From Natronoglycomyces albus (GTDB lineage Bacteria; Actinomycetota; Actinomycetes; Mycobacteriales; Micromonosporaceae): a stretch of DNA of 64,000 nt. The notes under the pieces were generated by a model. It worked only from the letters and a program-made list of their open reading frames with translations, was not told the DNA's origin and searched no databases. The DNA is taken from NCBI RefSeq assembly GCF_016925535.1, contig NZ_CP070496.1, positions 2,542,001 through 2,606,000 on the forward strand. Reading direction: 5' to 3'. The translations under genes were made by a program, and so were the position numbers. Of the stretch, positions 25,157 through 33,515 are shown one piece after another. Each line of letters starts with the position of its first letter. Positions within the stretch are counted from its first letter, which is position 1.

Positions 25157-26628
25157 CAGTCGCTTCCCTTGTGGACTTCGGCGTTCGTGTCAACATCGGC
25201 GATCAGGTCGACGCCGTGGCTGTCGACAACTCGCGCAGCGACAATATCTCCCGGCTGCAAACCGTCCACATGGCCCACCAGGGCCACCGTTCCATCCACT
25301 TCGGGTGCCTGGTGCGCGGCGCGCCCGTCAACGCCATCGTCCTCAACCTGTTCGACCAGGACGCTAACGATCTCACCGATCCGCTCGGAAGCGCGCTCGG
25401 TGACCAGGTTGTCCACCAAAGAGGCGATGCGCTCGACGCGGGCGTTGATTTCGTCTTCATCGACGTGGCCATCCAGGTCCACAGCCGAGGTGCCGTCCTC
25501 ATCGGAGTAGGCAAAGACGCCCACCGCGTCCAAACGGGCCTCAGTGAGGAAATGCTCCAGCTCAGCCACGTCCTGTTCAGTCTCACCGGGGAAACCGACG
25601 ATGACGTTGGTTCGAGCCCCGGCCTCGGCATCAAGGTTGCGAATCTGTTCCAGCAGGGCCAGGAAGGTCTCGGTCGAACCAAAACGACGCATCCGGCGCA
25701 GCACCTCGGCCGAGGAGTGTTGGAAGGAAAGATCGAAATAGGGCACGACCTTGTCCAGGCGTGCCATGGCCACGATCAAATCGGGACGCAACTCAGCTGG
25801 TTGCAGGTAGGAGAGGCGAATCCATTCAATGCCGTCGATGGCGGCCAAACTCTCCAGGACGCCCTCCAGCGCGGCCGGGTTTCCCAGGTCCTTGCCGTAG
25901 GAGGTCGTGTTCTCGGAGACGAGATTGAGCTCCTTGACGCCCTGCTGCGCCAGCCACTGAGCCTCGGCGACAATCTCCTCGGGCAGGCGGGAGACGAACG
26001 CGCCACGGAACGAGGGAATCGCACAAAAGGAGCACCGGCGGTCACATCCGGAGGCAATCTTTAGGTTCGCGACCGGACCGGAGTCCAGCCGGTGTCGCAT
26101 GACCTGGATATGTTGCGGGGCCCCTTCGGCGTCAACGCTCTTGGCCTGTTCAGCACGGTCGCTGGGTTGATGTCCAGGCACGACCACAGAGGCGTCCTGC
26201 CGTTTCGCCGGAGAGATCGGCAGCAGTTTACGCCTGTCGGTCGGGGTATGGGAGGCCACCTCGCGGCCCGCGACGATGTCGTCAAGGCGGCCAGCGATGT
26301 CTGGGTAGTGATCGAAACCCAATACCGCATTGGCCTCGGGCAGATTCTCAGCCAGATCCTTGCCGTAGCGTTCGGCAAGGCAGCCGGTGGCCACGACCTT
26401 GGCCCCGGTGTCGGCTGCCGCCAGAAGCGTATCGATGGATTCCTGCTTAGCCTGCTCGATAAAGCCACAGGTGTTGACCATGATCACGTCGGCACCATCG
26501 CCGTCAGTCGTGACCTTCCAACCGCCCTTGGCGAGCCGGGCGGCCAGTTCCTCGGAGTCCGTCTCGTTGCGGGCGCAGCCGAGGGTCAGGACCGCTACGT
26601 TGCGAGAAGTTTCTTTGGCTGAAGACAC
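25156..26628 (-). CDS. rimO: ribosomal protein S12 methylthiotransferase RimO
   Basis: 490 residues. A radical-SAM enzyme that adds a methylthio group to an Asp of ribosomal protein S12. The N-terminal UPF0004 cluster ligands are Cys18, Cys54 and Cys83. The radical SAM cluster is CDRRCSFC at 195-202. A C-terminal TRAM-like beta domain (VEVDGTVALVGHV region) completes the family layout. An insertion of about 50 residues (roughly 128-180) separates the first two domains. It overlaps pgsA by one base and is preceded by a divergent lipoprotein gene. Confidence 0.93.
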   Translation of the reverse strand: MSSAKETSRNVAVLTLGCARNETDSEELAARLAKGGWKVTTDGDGADVIMVNTCGFIEQAKQESIDTLLAAADTGAKVVATGCLAERYGKDLAENLPEANAVLGFDHYPDIAGRLDDIVAGREVASHTPTDRRKLLPISPAKRQDASVVVPGHQPSDRAEQAKSVDAEGAPQHIQVMRHRLDSGPVANLKIASGCDRRCSFCAIPSFRGAFVSRLPEEIVAEAQWLAQQGVKELNLVSENTTSYGKDLGNPAALEGVLESLAAIDGIEWIRLSYLQPAELRPDLIVAMARLDKVVPYFDLSFQHSSAEVLRRMRRFGSTETFLALLEQIRNLDAEAGARTNVIVGFPGETEQDVAELEHFLTEARLDAVGVFAYSDEDGTSAVDLDGHVDEDEINARVERIASLVDNLVTERASERIGEIVSVLVEQVEDDGVDGRAAHQAPEVDGTVALVGHVDGLQPGDIVAARVVDSHGVDLIADVDTNAEVHKGSD

Positions 26629-26786
26629 TCAGAAAGCCTACCTACCTTCTCGCTGAGCGTTTGCACTGATCGTCGCCGAGGTCAGACCCGCCACTGGCCA
26701 CGACGGCCGTTACTTAGCACAACAGTAGGATAAACGGTGCAAATAGCTCACGCCTGTGATGGCCAATGTCACGCGACACAGCACAG

Positions 26787-26792
26787 TACGAT
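26787..26792 (+). promoter_or_regulatory. -10 box for a leaderless lipoprotein transcript
   Basis: TACGAT, a 6-nt gap (TGATGA), then the ATG at 26799; no Shine-Dalgarno sequence. Confidence 0.55.
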
Positions 26793-26798
26793 TGATGA

Positions 26799-27881
26799 AT
26801 GCCCCGTATTACACCTCGGTATTCGCCCAATCCGATTACCCGCTCCCCCCACGGTCGGCGTAGCCTCGCCGCCGCCTCCTTGGCCGTGACGGCGGCCTTC
26901 TTGCTCGCCAGTTGCGCTGACTCGACGGACATCTCGATTCAGACCAACCCCGGTTGGAGCATCGAGGAGGCTTCCGTATCGGTCTCGATCTGCCCTCAGG
27001 ACTCGTCAGACCGGTTGGAGTCCGCGGTGTTGCGCGGCGCTCACTTTGGGCTGGAAGTTGAGTGCGTGGCTTCATTGAGCGAGATCCCCGACGATTACCA
27101 AATCCGCTATCTCACCGGAGACATCGACTTCTATCCGCTGCCGCCTGGATACGAGTTCACGCTGGTGCAGATGGCTCCAGACACCAGCACCAGTCCGTCC
27201 CACACCAGCGACGACTCAAAACTGGAGACAGTGCTCATAGTCGATGACCACGAGTGGCGTTTCGACGGTGCCCCTGAGCCGGGCGCGGCCTACATGGTGG
27301 CGGCCAAGGCCGACCCCGAGATCACCCTGCACGTGACCGATGCCGGGGTGCAGCAAACCATGGACTTGAACTCAGGAGAACGCACTGAGTCGGTCACCGC
27401 CCTCTACGAAGGCGACTTGACCTCAATCCTCACCGACTCTTTCGAAGGCGAAGTATCGGGTTCGAACAGCCGCTGGAATGCCAGCTACGGCTACTACATC
27501 CAATTCGACGCCTCCCGGGACGTATGGGATTCCGAGGCCGAGGAGTGGGTCAGCGATCTCGACAAAGCCCTGCTCACCGTGACATACCTCTGGCCGGACA
27601 CCTCCGGCGGTGACGTCTCGTGGGACCTGGACCCGGAATCGGCGCTGACGGTCAGCGCCGATGGCGACTCGCTGTCACCGACCCGCGTAGACCGCGAGGA
27701 CACCTCGTTTGACTGGGGCGACGCCGAGTGGATCGACGCCTATTTCGAGGTTGACGGAACTGCACTGGAGTTCGAAATCGCGTTCGAAATCGACGGGACG
27801 TTGACGGTCAATGAGGACAACTCAACGATGAGAATCAGCGAAGGCAAGGAGACGGTGACCTTCGACCTCGACTTTTCCTGA
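26799..27881 (+). CDS. secreted lipoprotein of unknown function
   Basis: 360 residues. A twin-arginine-like basic start and hydrophobic stretch end in the lipobox LLASC, with Cys39 the lipidated residue. The mature protein is very acidic (many Asp/Glu) with beta-strand-like segments and no domain I recognise. One part (DVSWDLDPESALTVSADGD) reads like a low-complexity beta sandwich. It is divergent from rimO and ends at a strong bidirectional terminator shared with the next lipoprotein. Acidic exported proteins recur in the window, which may reflect a saline habitat. Confidence 0.75.
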   Translation: MPRITPRYSPNPITRSPHGRRSLAAASLAVTAAFLLASCADSTDISIQTNPGWSIEEASVSVSICPQDSSDRLESAVLRGAHFGLEVECVASLSEIPDDYQIRYLTGDIDFYPLPPGYEFTLVQMAPDTSTSPSHTSDDSKLETVLIVDDHEWRFDGAPEPGAAYMVAAKADPEITLHVTDAGVQQTMDLNSGERTESVTALYEGDLTSILTDSFEGEVSGSNSRWNASYGYYIQFDASRDVWDSEAEEWVSDLDKALLTVTYLWPDTSGGDVSWDLDPESALTVSADGDSLSPTRVDREDTSFDWGDAEWIDAYFEVDGTALEFEIAFEIDGTLTVNEDNSTMRISEGKETVTFDLDFS

Positions 27882-27916
27882 CCCCACTACCACGGCTTGA
27901 GGGGAACGAGGCACAC

Positions 27917-27949
27917 GTTGGGCCCCCGCGCTTCGCGCGGGGGCCCAAC
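27917..27949. terminator. bidirectional GC hairpin terminator
   Basis: Arms TTGGGCCCCCGCG / CGCGGGGGCCCAA around a CTTCG loop, lying between two convergent lipoprotein genes. Confidence 0.85.
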
Positions 27950-27961
27950 TGCCATTGCGGG

Positions 27962-28534
27962 TCATGTTGCCTGATCGGTGATCGGCTGACCGTTCACGTC
28001 TAGGACGAACCAGGCATCTTGTAGGCCCTGGCCATTCGTGTCTCCCTCGCGGGAGTCATCGAAGTAGTAGTAAAGCGGGTGGCTGTTGTAGGTGACCTGG
28101 AGGCTGCCATCCTCACGTTCGACGGTGTCGACCAGGCTCTCGTCTAGCTGCTCGTCGACATCCAGCTCGGCCCCGGGGGTCACGATGTACGGCGGCCACG
28201 CCTCGACGCAGTCGTCGTAACAGGTCGGGTCGCCCGCGTCATCGTCGGTGAACAGGTACAGAGTCATGTCATCGTCCCCTGTGAGGATGACACCGAAGGC
28301 GCTGTCGTCCTCCGTGTTCAACTCGATTTCGTCGGCTGGCTCCGGCCCACCGGGGGCACCATAGCCGTTGTCGTCATCCATGTCATCGTCGCCGATGCCA
28401 TCGTCAATGATGCCGTCGTCAGGGGTCATGTCGGTATCGTCGTCATCGCCGCACGCGCTCAACGCCAATCCCAGCGCGAGCGCGGCCGGAATGGCGACCG
28501 CTTTCGTCGCGAATCTTCTCGTTACTGTGCCCAT
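27962..28534 (-). CDS. secreted lipoprotein-repeat (COG4315/Lipoprotein_15) protein
   Basis: 190 residues. Signal peptide with lipobox ALSAC, Cys28, then an Asp-rich linker of about 35 residues (DDDDTDM, DDDMDDD). The C-terminal domain has two copies of the Lipoprotein_15 motif: MTLYLFTDDDAGDPTCYDDC followed by AWPP, and TYNSHPLYYYFDDSREGDTN. The family is extracytoplasmic; its role is unknown. A TACAAT box lies 8 nt before the ATG, so the mRNA is leaderless or nearly so. Convergent with the preceding lipoprotein. Confidence 0.85.
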   Translation of the reverse strand: MGTVTRRFATKAVAIPAALALGLALSACGDDDDTDMTPDDGIIDDGIGDDDMDDDNGYGAPGGPEPADEIELNTEDDSAFGVILTGDDDMTLYLFTDDDAGDPTCYDDCVEAWPPYIVTPGAELDVDEQLDESLVDTVEREDGSLQVTYNSHPLYYYFDDSREGDTNGQGLQDAWFVLDVNGQPITDQAT

Positions 28535-28593
28535 GTGCGCAGATTGTATGGTAATTGGACGGCTCTGGCGGGAATTTCGGGAAGAAGTCGGAC

Positions 28594-31077
28594 TTAACTT
28601 CCCCCACGAATAGCCGCGATGGTGTTAGCCAACTCTTCGGGTTTGATCAACACGTCGCGGGCCTTCGTGCCCTCGCTGGGCCCCACCACACCACGCGATT
28701 CCATCAAGTCCATGAGGCGTCCCGCTTTGGCGAACCCGACCCGCAGCTTACGTTGCAACATCGATGTGGAGCCGAATTGTGTGGTGACCACTTGTTCAAT
28801 CGCCTGACACAAGATGTCGAGGTCATCGCCGATGTCTTCGTCGATCTCCTTCTTAGCGGCCACCGGAGCGGTCACCTCCTCGATGAACTCTGGCTCCAAC
28901 TGGTCTTTCGCATGCTCGACCAGCGCCTCAATCTCAGAGTCAGATATCCACGCGCCTTGAATACGGCCCGGCTTGGACTCACCCATCGGCAGGAATAGGC
29001 CATCGCCTCGCCCAATGAGTTTCTCGGCACCGGCTTGGTCGAGGATGACGCGCGAATCGGCCAGCGATGAGGTGGAAAACGCCAGCCGGGAGGGGACGTT
29101 GGCCTTGATCAACCCGGTGACCACGTCTACCGAGGGCCGTTGCGTGGCCAGCACTAGGTGAATGCCGGCGGCACGTGCCAGCTGCGTGATGCGCACGACG
29201 GCGTCTTCCACATCCCGGGCGGCGACCATCATGAGGTCGGCCAGCTCGTCGACCACCACCAGCAGGTACGGATAGGGCCGGATCTCCCGCTCGGAACCCT
29301 CCGGCGCCTTGACCTTGCCAGCGCGGACTTTGCGGTTGAAGTCGTCGACGTTTCGCACTCCGGCCATGGCCATGTCGTCGTAGCGCAGGTCCATTTCCTT
29401 GACGACCCATTGCAGGGCGTCTGAGGCTTTCTTGGGGCTGGTGACGATGGGGTGTACCAGGTGGGGGATGCCCTCGTAGTTGGTTAGTTCGACTCGTTTG
29501 GGGTCGATGAGGAGTAGTCGCACTTCTTGTGGTGTGGCGCGGGCCAGCATTGAGCCCAGTAGGGCGTTGATGCAGCTGGATTTACCGGAGCCGGTGGCAC
29601 CGGCGACCAGCAGGTGCGGCATTTTGGTGAGGTTGGCGGTGACGTAGCCGCCCTCGATGTCCTTACCGAGGCCGATGACCATGGGGTGGTTGTCTCCGTG
29701 GGCTTCGGCATAGCGCAACACGTCGCCGAGGGCGACGTCTTCCCGGTCCACATTGGGTATTTCGACGCCGACGGCGCTCTTGCCTGGAATGGGGCTGATG
29801 ATGCGTACGTCTGGGCTCTTGACCGCGTAGGAAATGTTCTTTGACAGTTGGATGATGCGTTCGACTTTGACGGCCGGGCCTAGTTCGACTTCGTATCGGG
29901 TGACGGTTGGTCCACGGGTGAACCCGGTGACCGCGGCGTCTACTTTGAATTCCTCGAAGACTTGTTGCAAGGATGCGATGACGACTTCGTTGGCTTTGGA
30001 GCGGGATTTCGCCTTGACTCCGGCCGAGAGCATCGACAGTCCAGGTAGGACGTAGTCGCTGTCGGCGTCGTCCATGTGCAATGAGGGTTGTTCGAGCCGC
30101 TGGGGCGGTTTTGAATGGGGCGGTGGTGGTTTCGCGGCCGTCGCTGCGGCCTCCTCGTAGTTGAGTTCGGGGACTTCTTCGGGAGCCAGCCGTGGCAGGG
30201 GCGCTGTTTGGCGTTCGTCGGCGGCTTCTTCTGCTGCCAGCGCGCTTTGGCGTCGTCGTGATGGCTTGCGGCGGGATGGTTGCTCGGTTTCTTCGGTTTC
30301 GGCTTCCTCCTCGCCGTAGGGGTCGTAGTGGCCGGTGGCGAGGGCCCACCAGTTGGAGAATTTTTCGGGTATTTCGCGTACTGGGGTGGCGGTGGCCACG
30401 AGGATGCCAAAGAGCAGCACCAGGATAAGGATGGGCACGGCGGCGAACACCGAAACGGCCGCGTCGAGTCCGCTGCCAACGAGCCAACCTATTTGGCCGC
30501 CTGCGTCCATGCGCAGTTCCATGTCCGTGGGCATGGAGCGGCTGATGTGGAGGAGTCCGAGGCTGGACAGCCACATGCAGCCCCAACCGACGATGGCGCG
30601 TCCGTGCGCTTCTTCGGGCGGTACTTGGCGCATGGTGCGGATGGCCCAGATGATGAGCAGTAGCGGCAGGGCGGTGGCGCCGTGTCCGATGATCCACTTG
30701 AGCCCGAAGGCGACGTGTTCGCCGATGAAACCGGTGACGTCGAACCACAGGGTGGTGGCGAGGACGATGGCGAAGGCGATGAGAAGGAGTCCGAGGCCGT
30801 CGCGGCGGTAGGCCGGGTCGATGTCGCGGGCGGAGGCGGCTTCTTTGCGGACCGATCGGGCAGCCCAGCCAAACGATCGGGCGGTGCCGTTCCACAGGCC
30901 GCGTAGTGCCATACCTCCGGCTTCGAGTGGCCCGGGGATAGTGGTTTTGGGTTTCTTGCGGGCGGCTTTCTTGGCGGTCCGCTTTTTTGCCGGGCTGCTT
31001 GCGGCGCGCTTTTTGGCACCCGTTGGTTTCCGGGTGCGTTTGCGAGCGGTCTTGCGAGCGCTAGAAGTCCTGGCCAT
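28594..31077 (-). CDS. ftsK: DNA translocase FtsK/SpoIIIE
   Basis: 827 residues. It pumps chromosomal DNA through the division septum. Order: a Lys/Arg/Ala-rich N-terminal tail of about 45 residues; four transmembrane helices between about 95 and 240; an acidic/Pro-rich linker; the RecA-type motor with Walker A GATGSGKSS near residue 490 and Walker B LLVVVDELADLM; and a C-terminal gamma winged helix (TSMLQRKLRVGFAKAGRLMD) that reads KOPS-like sequences. The basic N-terminal tail is unusually long. The start is 6 nt after a TAACCT box with no ribosome site. It lies in the conserved ftsK-rimO-pgsA neighbourhood. Confidence 0.95.
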   Translation of the reverse strand: MARTSSARKTARKRTRKPTGAKKRAASSPAKKRTAKKAARKKPKTTIPGPLEAGGMALRGLWNGTARSFGWAARSVRKEAASARDIDPAYRRDGLGLLLIAFAIVLATTLWFDVTGFIGEHVAFGLKWIIGHGATALPLLLIIWAIRTMRQVPPEEAHGRAIVGWGCMWLSSLGLLHISRSMPTDMELRMDAGGQIGWLVGSGLDAAVSVFAAVPILILVLLFGILVATATPVREIPEKFSNWWALATGHYDPYGEEEAETEETEQPSRRKPSRRRQSALAAEEAADERQTAPLPRLAPEEVPELNYEEAAATAAKPPPPHSKPPQRLEQPSLHMDDADSDYVLPGLSMLSAGVKAKSRSKANEVVIASLQQVFEEFKVDAAVTGFTRGPTVTRYEVELGPAVKVERIIQLSKNISYAVKSPDVRIISPIPGKSAVGVEIPNVDREDVALGDVLRYAEAHGDNHPMVIGLGKDIEGGYVTANLTKMPHLLVAGATGSGKSSCINALLGSMLARATPQEVRLLLIDPKRVELTNYEGIPHLVHPIVTSPKKASDALQWVVKEMDLRYDDMAMAGVRNVDDFNRKVRAGKVKAPEGSEREIRPYPYLLVVVDELADLMMVAARDVEDAVVRITQLARAAGIHLVLATQRPSVDVVTGLIKANVPSRLAFSTSSLADSRVILDQAGAEKLIGRGDGLFLPMGESKPGRIQGAWISDSEIEALVEHAKDQLEPEFIEEVTAPVAAKKEIDEDIGDDLDILCQAIEQVVTTQFGSTSMLQRKLRVGFAKAGRLMDLMESRGVVGPSEGTKARDVLIKPEELANTIAAIRGGS

Positions 31078-31083
31078 GCGATT

Positions 31084-31089
31084 AGGTTA
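31084..31089 (-). promoter_or_regulatory. -10 box for leaderless ftsK transcript
   Basis: TAACCT on minus, a 6-nt gap (AATCGC), then the ATG at 31077; no Shine-Dalgarno sequence. Confidence 0.5.
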
Positions 31090-31246
31090 CCGTCTTGTGT
31101 CCCTCTCGGCGGTGGACCGGGGCGCAGAGGGTGAGCCGTTTGACCGGCTTTGGCGGACGATTGTTTGTGGCGCAAGGGTTTTCGGGGGCGATGTTTGCGT
31201 CTAAGTTACTGCGATTTTTTCGAATTGTTTAATTGGGGTTGGGGCG

Positions 31247-31891
31247 TCAGTGGGTCTGGCCGCCGGTGGAGGCGATGTCGGTGTCGACCCTAAGCGCGGT
31301 GTGGACGATGGCGACCAGGGCTGTGGCGACTGCGGATGGGTCCAGGGTCGCTTGGCCACCGTCGATGCCTTGTTTCGGGGATAGCGGCACATGGATGAAT
31401 CCGCCTTTGAGTGACGGGTATTCGGTGGCGATGAGGTGGCTGAGGTAGTAGAAGGTGCTGTTACAAACGTAGGTTCCGGCGGTGAGTGAAGCGGCGGCGG
31501 GGACGCCCACGGCGCGGGAGGCTTCAACGCAGGCTTTGACGGGGAGGGCGGCGAAGTAGGCGGCGGGACCTTGGGCAACGACTGGTTCGTCGATTGGCTG
31601 TGCCTGGGCATTGTCTGGGATGGGGGCGTCGATGAGGTTGAGGGCGACTCGTTCGATCGTTAGCGCGGCGCGCCCGGCGGCTTGCCCCAGGCACAGCACC
31701 AAGTCCGGTTGGGCTGTGGCGATGGCCTCGCGCAACTGGAGGGCTGAGTCGGCGAAGGAGACGGGGAGTTCGACCGCTGTGGTGGGTAGCGACAGCCGTT
31801 CGCAGGCGAGTTCGACGGCTTCCCAGGACGGATTGGTCTGCTCCCCACCAAAGGGCTCGAATCCGGTGAGCAAGACTTTCGGCAGCGACAT
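31247..31891 (-). CDS. pcp: pyroglutamyl-peptidase I
   Basis: 214 residues. A cytosolic cysteine peptidase that removes N-terminal pyroglutamate from peptides. The catalytic triad is readable: Glu80 in TIERVALNLID, Cys143 in AGTYVCNSTFYYLSH and His167 in GGFIHVPLSPKQ. The N-terminal LLTGFEPFGG is the family signature. Length is normal. ATG with GGAG 7 nt upstream. It is a single gene between ftsK and the DUF2784 gene. Confidence 0.93.
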   Translation of the reverse strand: MSLPKVLLTGFEPFGGEQTNPSWEAVELACERLSLPTTAVELPVSFADSALQLREAIATAQPDLVLCLGQAAGRAALTIERVALNLIDAPIPDNAQAQPIDEPVVAQGPAAYFAALPVKACVEASRAVGVPAAASLTAGTYVCNSTFYYLSHLIATEYPSLKGGFIHVPLSPKQGIDGGQATLDPSAVATALVAIVHTALRVDTDIASTGGQTH

Positions 31892-32067
31892 CGTGGCTCC
31901 AAGGTGGCAGTGGCGTTTTGGCTCTATGGTGTGGCGCCCAGTGCGGTCGCCGGTCGCCTCCGCGTGTTAATGGAGTTCAAGGTGACCGGGCCGATCACGA
32001 CCTAGCCGTGGCGCGCGGGCACGCCAGGTCGCCCCTGTGACCGTATCCGATGGGTGCGCAGAGGCCT

Positions 32068-32553
32068 TTAGGGTCCCTGCGGGCCCATACGTGGCGGTTG
32101 CGTTGATGTGGGGCCTGTGCCCGTATCGTCGTCTCCGTGATCAAGCTGGCTAGGGCCGCTGGCGTCGGTTGCAGCCGGAGTGGGACTGTCGGCGCCGCGC
32201 GATCGTTGCCATAGCCATATGAGCCCGGCCCATGAGATGGCAATCAGGATGGCGACGACAGTTTGTGCGAAGACGAGGTTGCTTTCGGGATAGACCACGC
32301 CTTCGAGGTAGTGGTCGATAAAGCCCGTCGGGGGCAGTCCTTCTTGCCCGGCTCGATGCCGAAACTCGTCTTCCCAGCCAGTGAGCGGGCAGTCCCAGCC
32401 AATGAAGACCGTTCCCGCCCCGTAGGCGGCGGCACCGAGGTGAGGAATGATCATCCAGCGCCATTTCCAGGCGAGAAACCCACCTAGGGCCACGTAGATG
32501 AGGAAACCAAAATGCGCCGCCATGGTGATGTCGGCGGCAATTCTCCATCCCAT
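32068..32553 (-). CDS. DUF2784 membrane protein
   Basis: 161 residues with three predicted helices. The DUF2784 landmarks are GGFLAWKWRW, IPHLGAAAYG, GWDCPLTGWEDEFRHRAGQ and GFIDHYLEG. A hydrophilic Asp/Pro/Thr tail of about 40 residues follows the last helix. The function of the family is unknown. ATG with AGGAGCG. It is divergent from the SDR gene, whose promoter must lie in the 43 bases between the starts. Confidence 0.85.
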   Translation of the reverse strand: MGWRIAADITMAAHFGFLIYVALGGFLAWKWRWMIIPHLGAAAYGAGTVFIGWDCPLTGWEDEFRHRAGQEGLPPTGFIDHYLEGVVYPESNLVFAQTVVAILIAISWAGLIWLWQRSRGADSPTPAATDASGPSQLDHGDDDTGTGPTSTQPPRMGPQGP

Positions 32554-32584
32554 GAGACGCTCCTATCTTGAGTCGGTGACGATA

Positions 32585-32590
32585 TACGGT
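32585..32590 (+). promoter_or_regulatory. -10 box for a leaderless SDR transcript
   Basis: TACGGT, a 6-nt gap (TCTTCC), then the ATG at 32597; no Shine-Dalgarno sequence. Confidence 0.5.
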
Positions 32591-32596
32591 TCTTCC

Positions 32597-33298
32597 ATGG
32601 GAAAAACTGTTTTGATCACTGGGGCCGGTCGCGGCCTGGGCAAGGCTCTCGCCGCAGAGTTCACTCAGCGTGGGGACCGGGTGGTGGCACATGCGCGCAG
32701 TGCCGAGGCACTGCGAGAGGTGCCCCATGACAAGGCCCTCATCACCGACCTTAGCCAACCTGAGTCGCTAACAAAAGCAGTCGACAAAGCCCACATCGAC
32801 ACTTTGGACGCAATAGTCCACAATGCGGGAGTTGCCGCTATTTCCGCAGTGGCGGACTTGAGCGTCGACCAGTGGCAAGACCATATGAACGTGAACGTTA
32901 TCGCGCCAGCGGAATTGACGCGGCTGCTATTGCCGCAACTGCGGCAAAGCCGAGGGCACGTGGTGTTTGTGAACTCGGGAGCTGGCCTGCGGACTGGCCC
33001 CCAGTGGTCGGCCTATGGCGCGAGCAAGCACGCGCTGCGGTCAATGGCAGATGCGCTGCGAGTCGAAGAGCAGGCCAACGGGGTGCGGGTCACCAGCGTG
33101 TACCCGTCGCATTTCGACACCGACATGCAGCGCAAGGTCCGCCACGCGGTGGGATCGGACTATGACCCGCAGCGGGCGACCACGCCGGAGACGATCGCGT
33201 GGTACATCGCCTCCTTTGTGCACGCGCCAGCCGATGGGGTGGTCAACGAAGTCCGCATCGAGCCTCCCAACCCTCTGCCGATCAAGCCACGGGACTGA
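32597..33298 (+). CDS. short-chain dehydrogenase/reductase
   Basis: 233 residues. NAD(P)-dependent oxidoreductase of the classical SDR fold: TGAGRGLG cofactor loop at the N-terminus, HNAG in the middle, and catalytic Ser...YGASK (NSGAG then SAYGASKHAL). Asn of the tetrad lies in HMNVNVIAP. The frame is open upstream to 32498, but the fold begins at 32597. The substrate is unknown. It ends at a hairpin shared with the RNase J side. Confidence 0.88.
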   Translation: MGKTVLITGAGRGLGKALAAEFTQRGDRVVAHARSAEALREVPHDKALITDLSQPESLTKAVDKAHIDTLDAIVHNAGVAAISAVADLSVDQWQDHMNVNVIAPAELTRLLLPQLRQSRGHVVFVNSGAGLRTGPQWSAYGASKHALRSMADALRVEEQANGVRVTSVYPSHFDTDMQRKVRHAVGSDYDPQRATTPETIAWYIASFVHAPADGVVNEVRIEPPNPLPIKPRD

Positions 33299-33322
33299 TA
33301 ATCGCCCCTACGGACTCCGGTG

Positions 33323-33362
33323 GCGTTAGACGTCGCCGAAACGATGCCGCGACGTCTAACGC
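33323..33362 (+). terminator. hairpin after SDR gene
   Basis: Perfect 13-base arms GCGTTAGACGTCG / CGACGTCTAACGC with a 14-base loop, 25 nt beyond the SDR stop. Confidence 0.75.
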
Positions 33363-33442
33363 AGCACGTCCCATCGCACGAGAGCGGACCGCCAGGTGTC
33401 AAAGCCCGGTACGCCCAGGCATGGCGGCCTAGTCATAACGCC

Positions 33443-33493
33443 GAATGCGTCGAGCCCTCCCGCACCGTCGGTGTGGGAGGGCTCGACGCATTC
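33443..33493. terminator. very long hairpin before rnj stop
   Basis: Twenty-three-base arms with one G-U pair and a CGTCG loop (arms begin GAATGCGTCGAGCCC), 23 nt beyond the RNase J stop on the minus strand. With the 33323 hairpin it insulates convergent genes. Confidence 0.85.
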
Positions 33494-33515
33494 ACTGGCC
33501 CTAAGGGCAGTCTCG

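Noticed and set aside
29663-30895. 410-codon Arg/His-rich frame inside ftsK
   Set aside because: Same-strand alternative frame over the low-complexity FtsK linker; typical GC-rich artefact.
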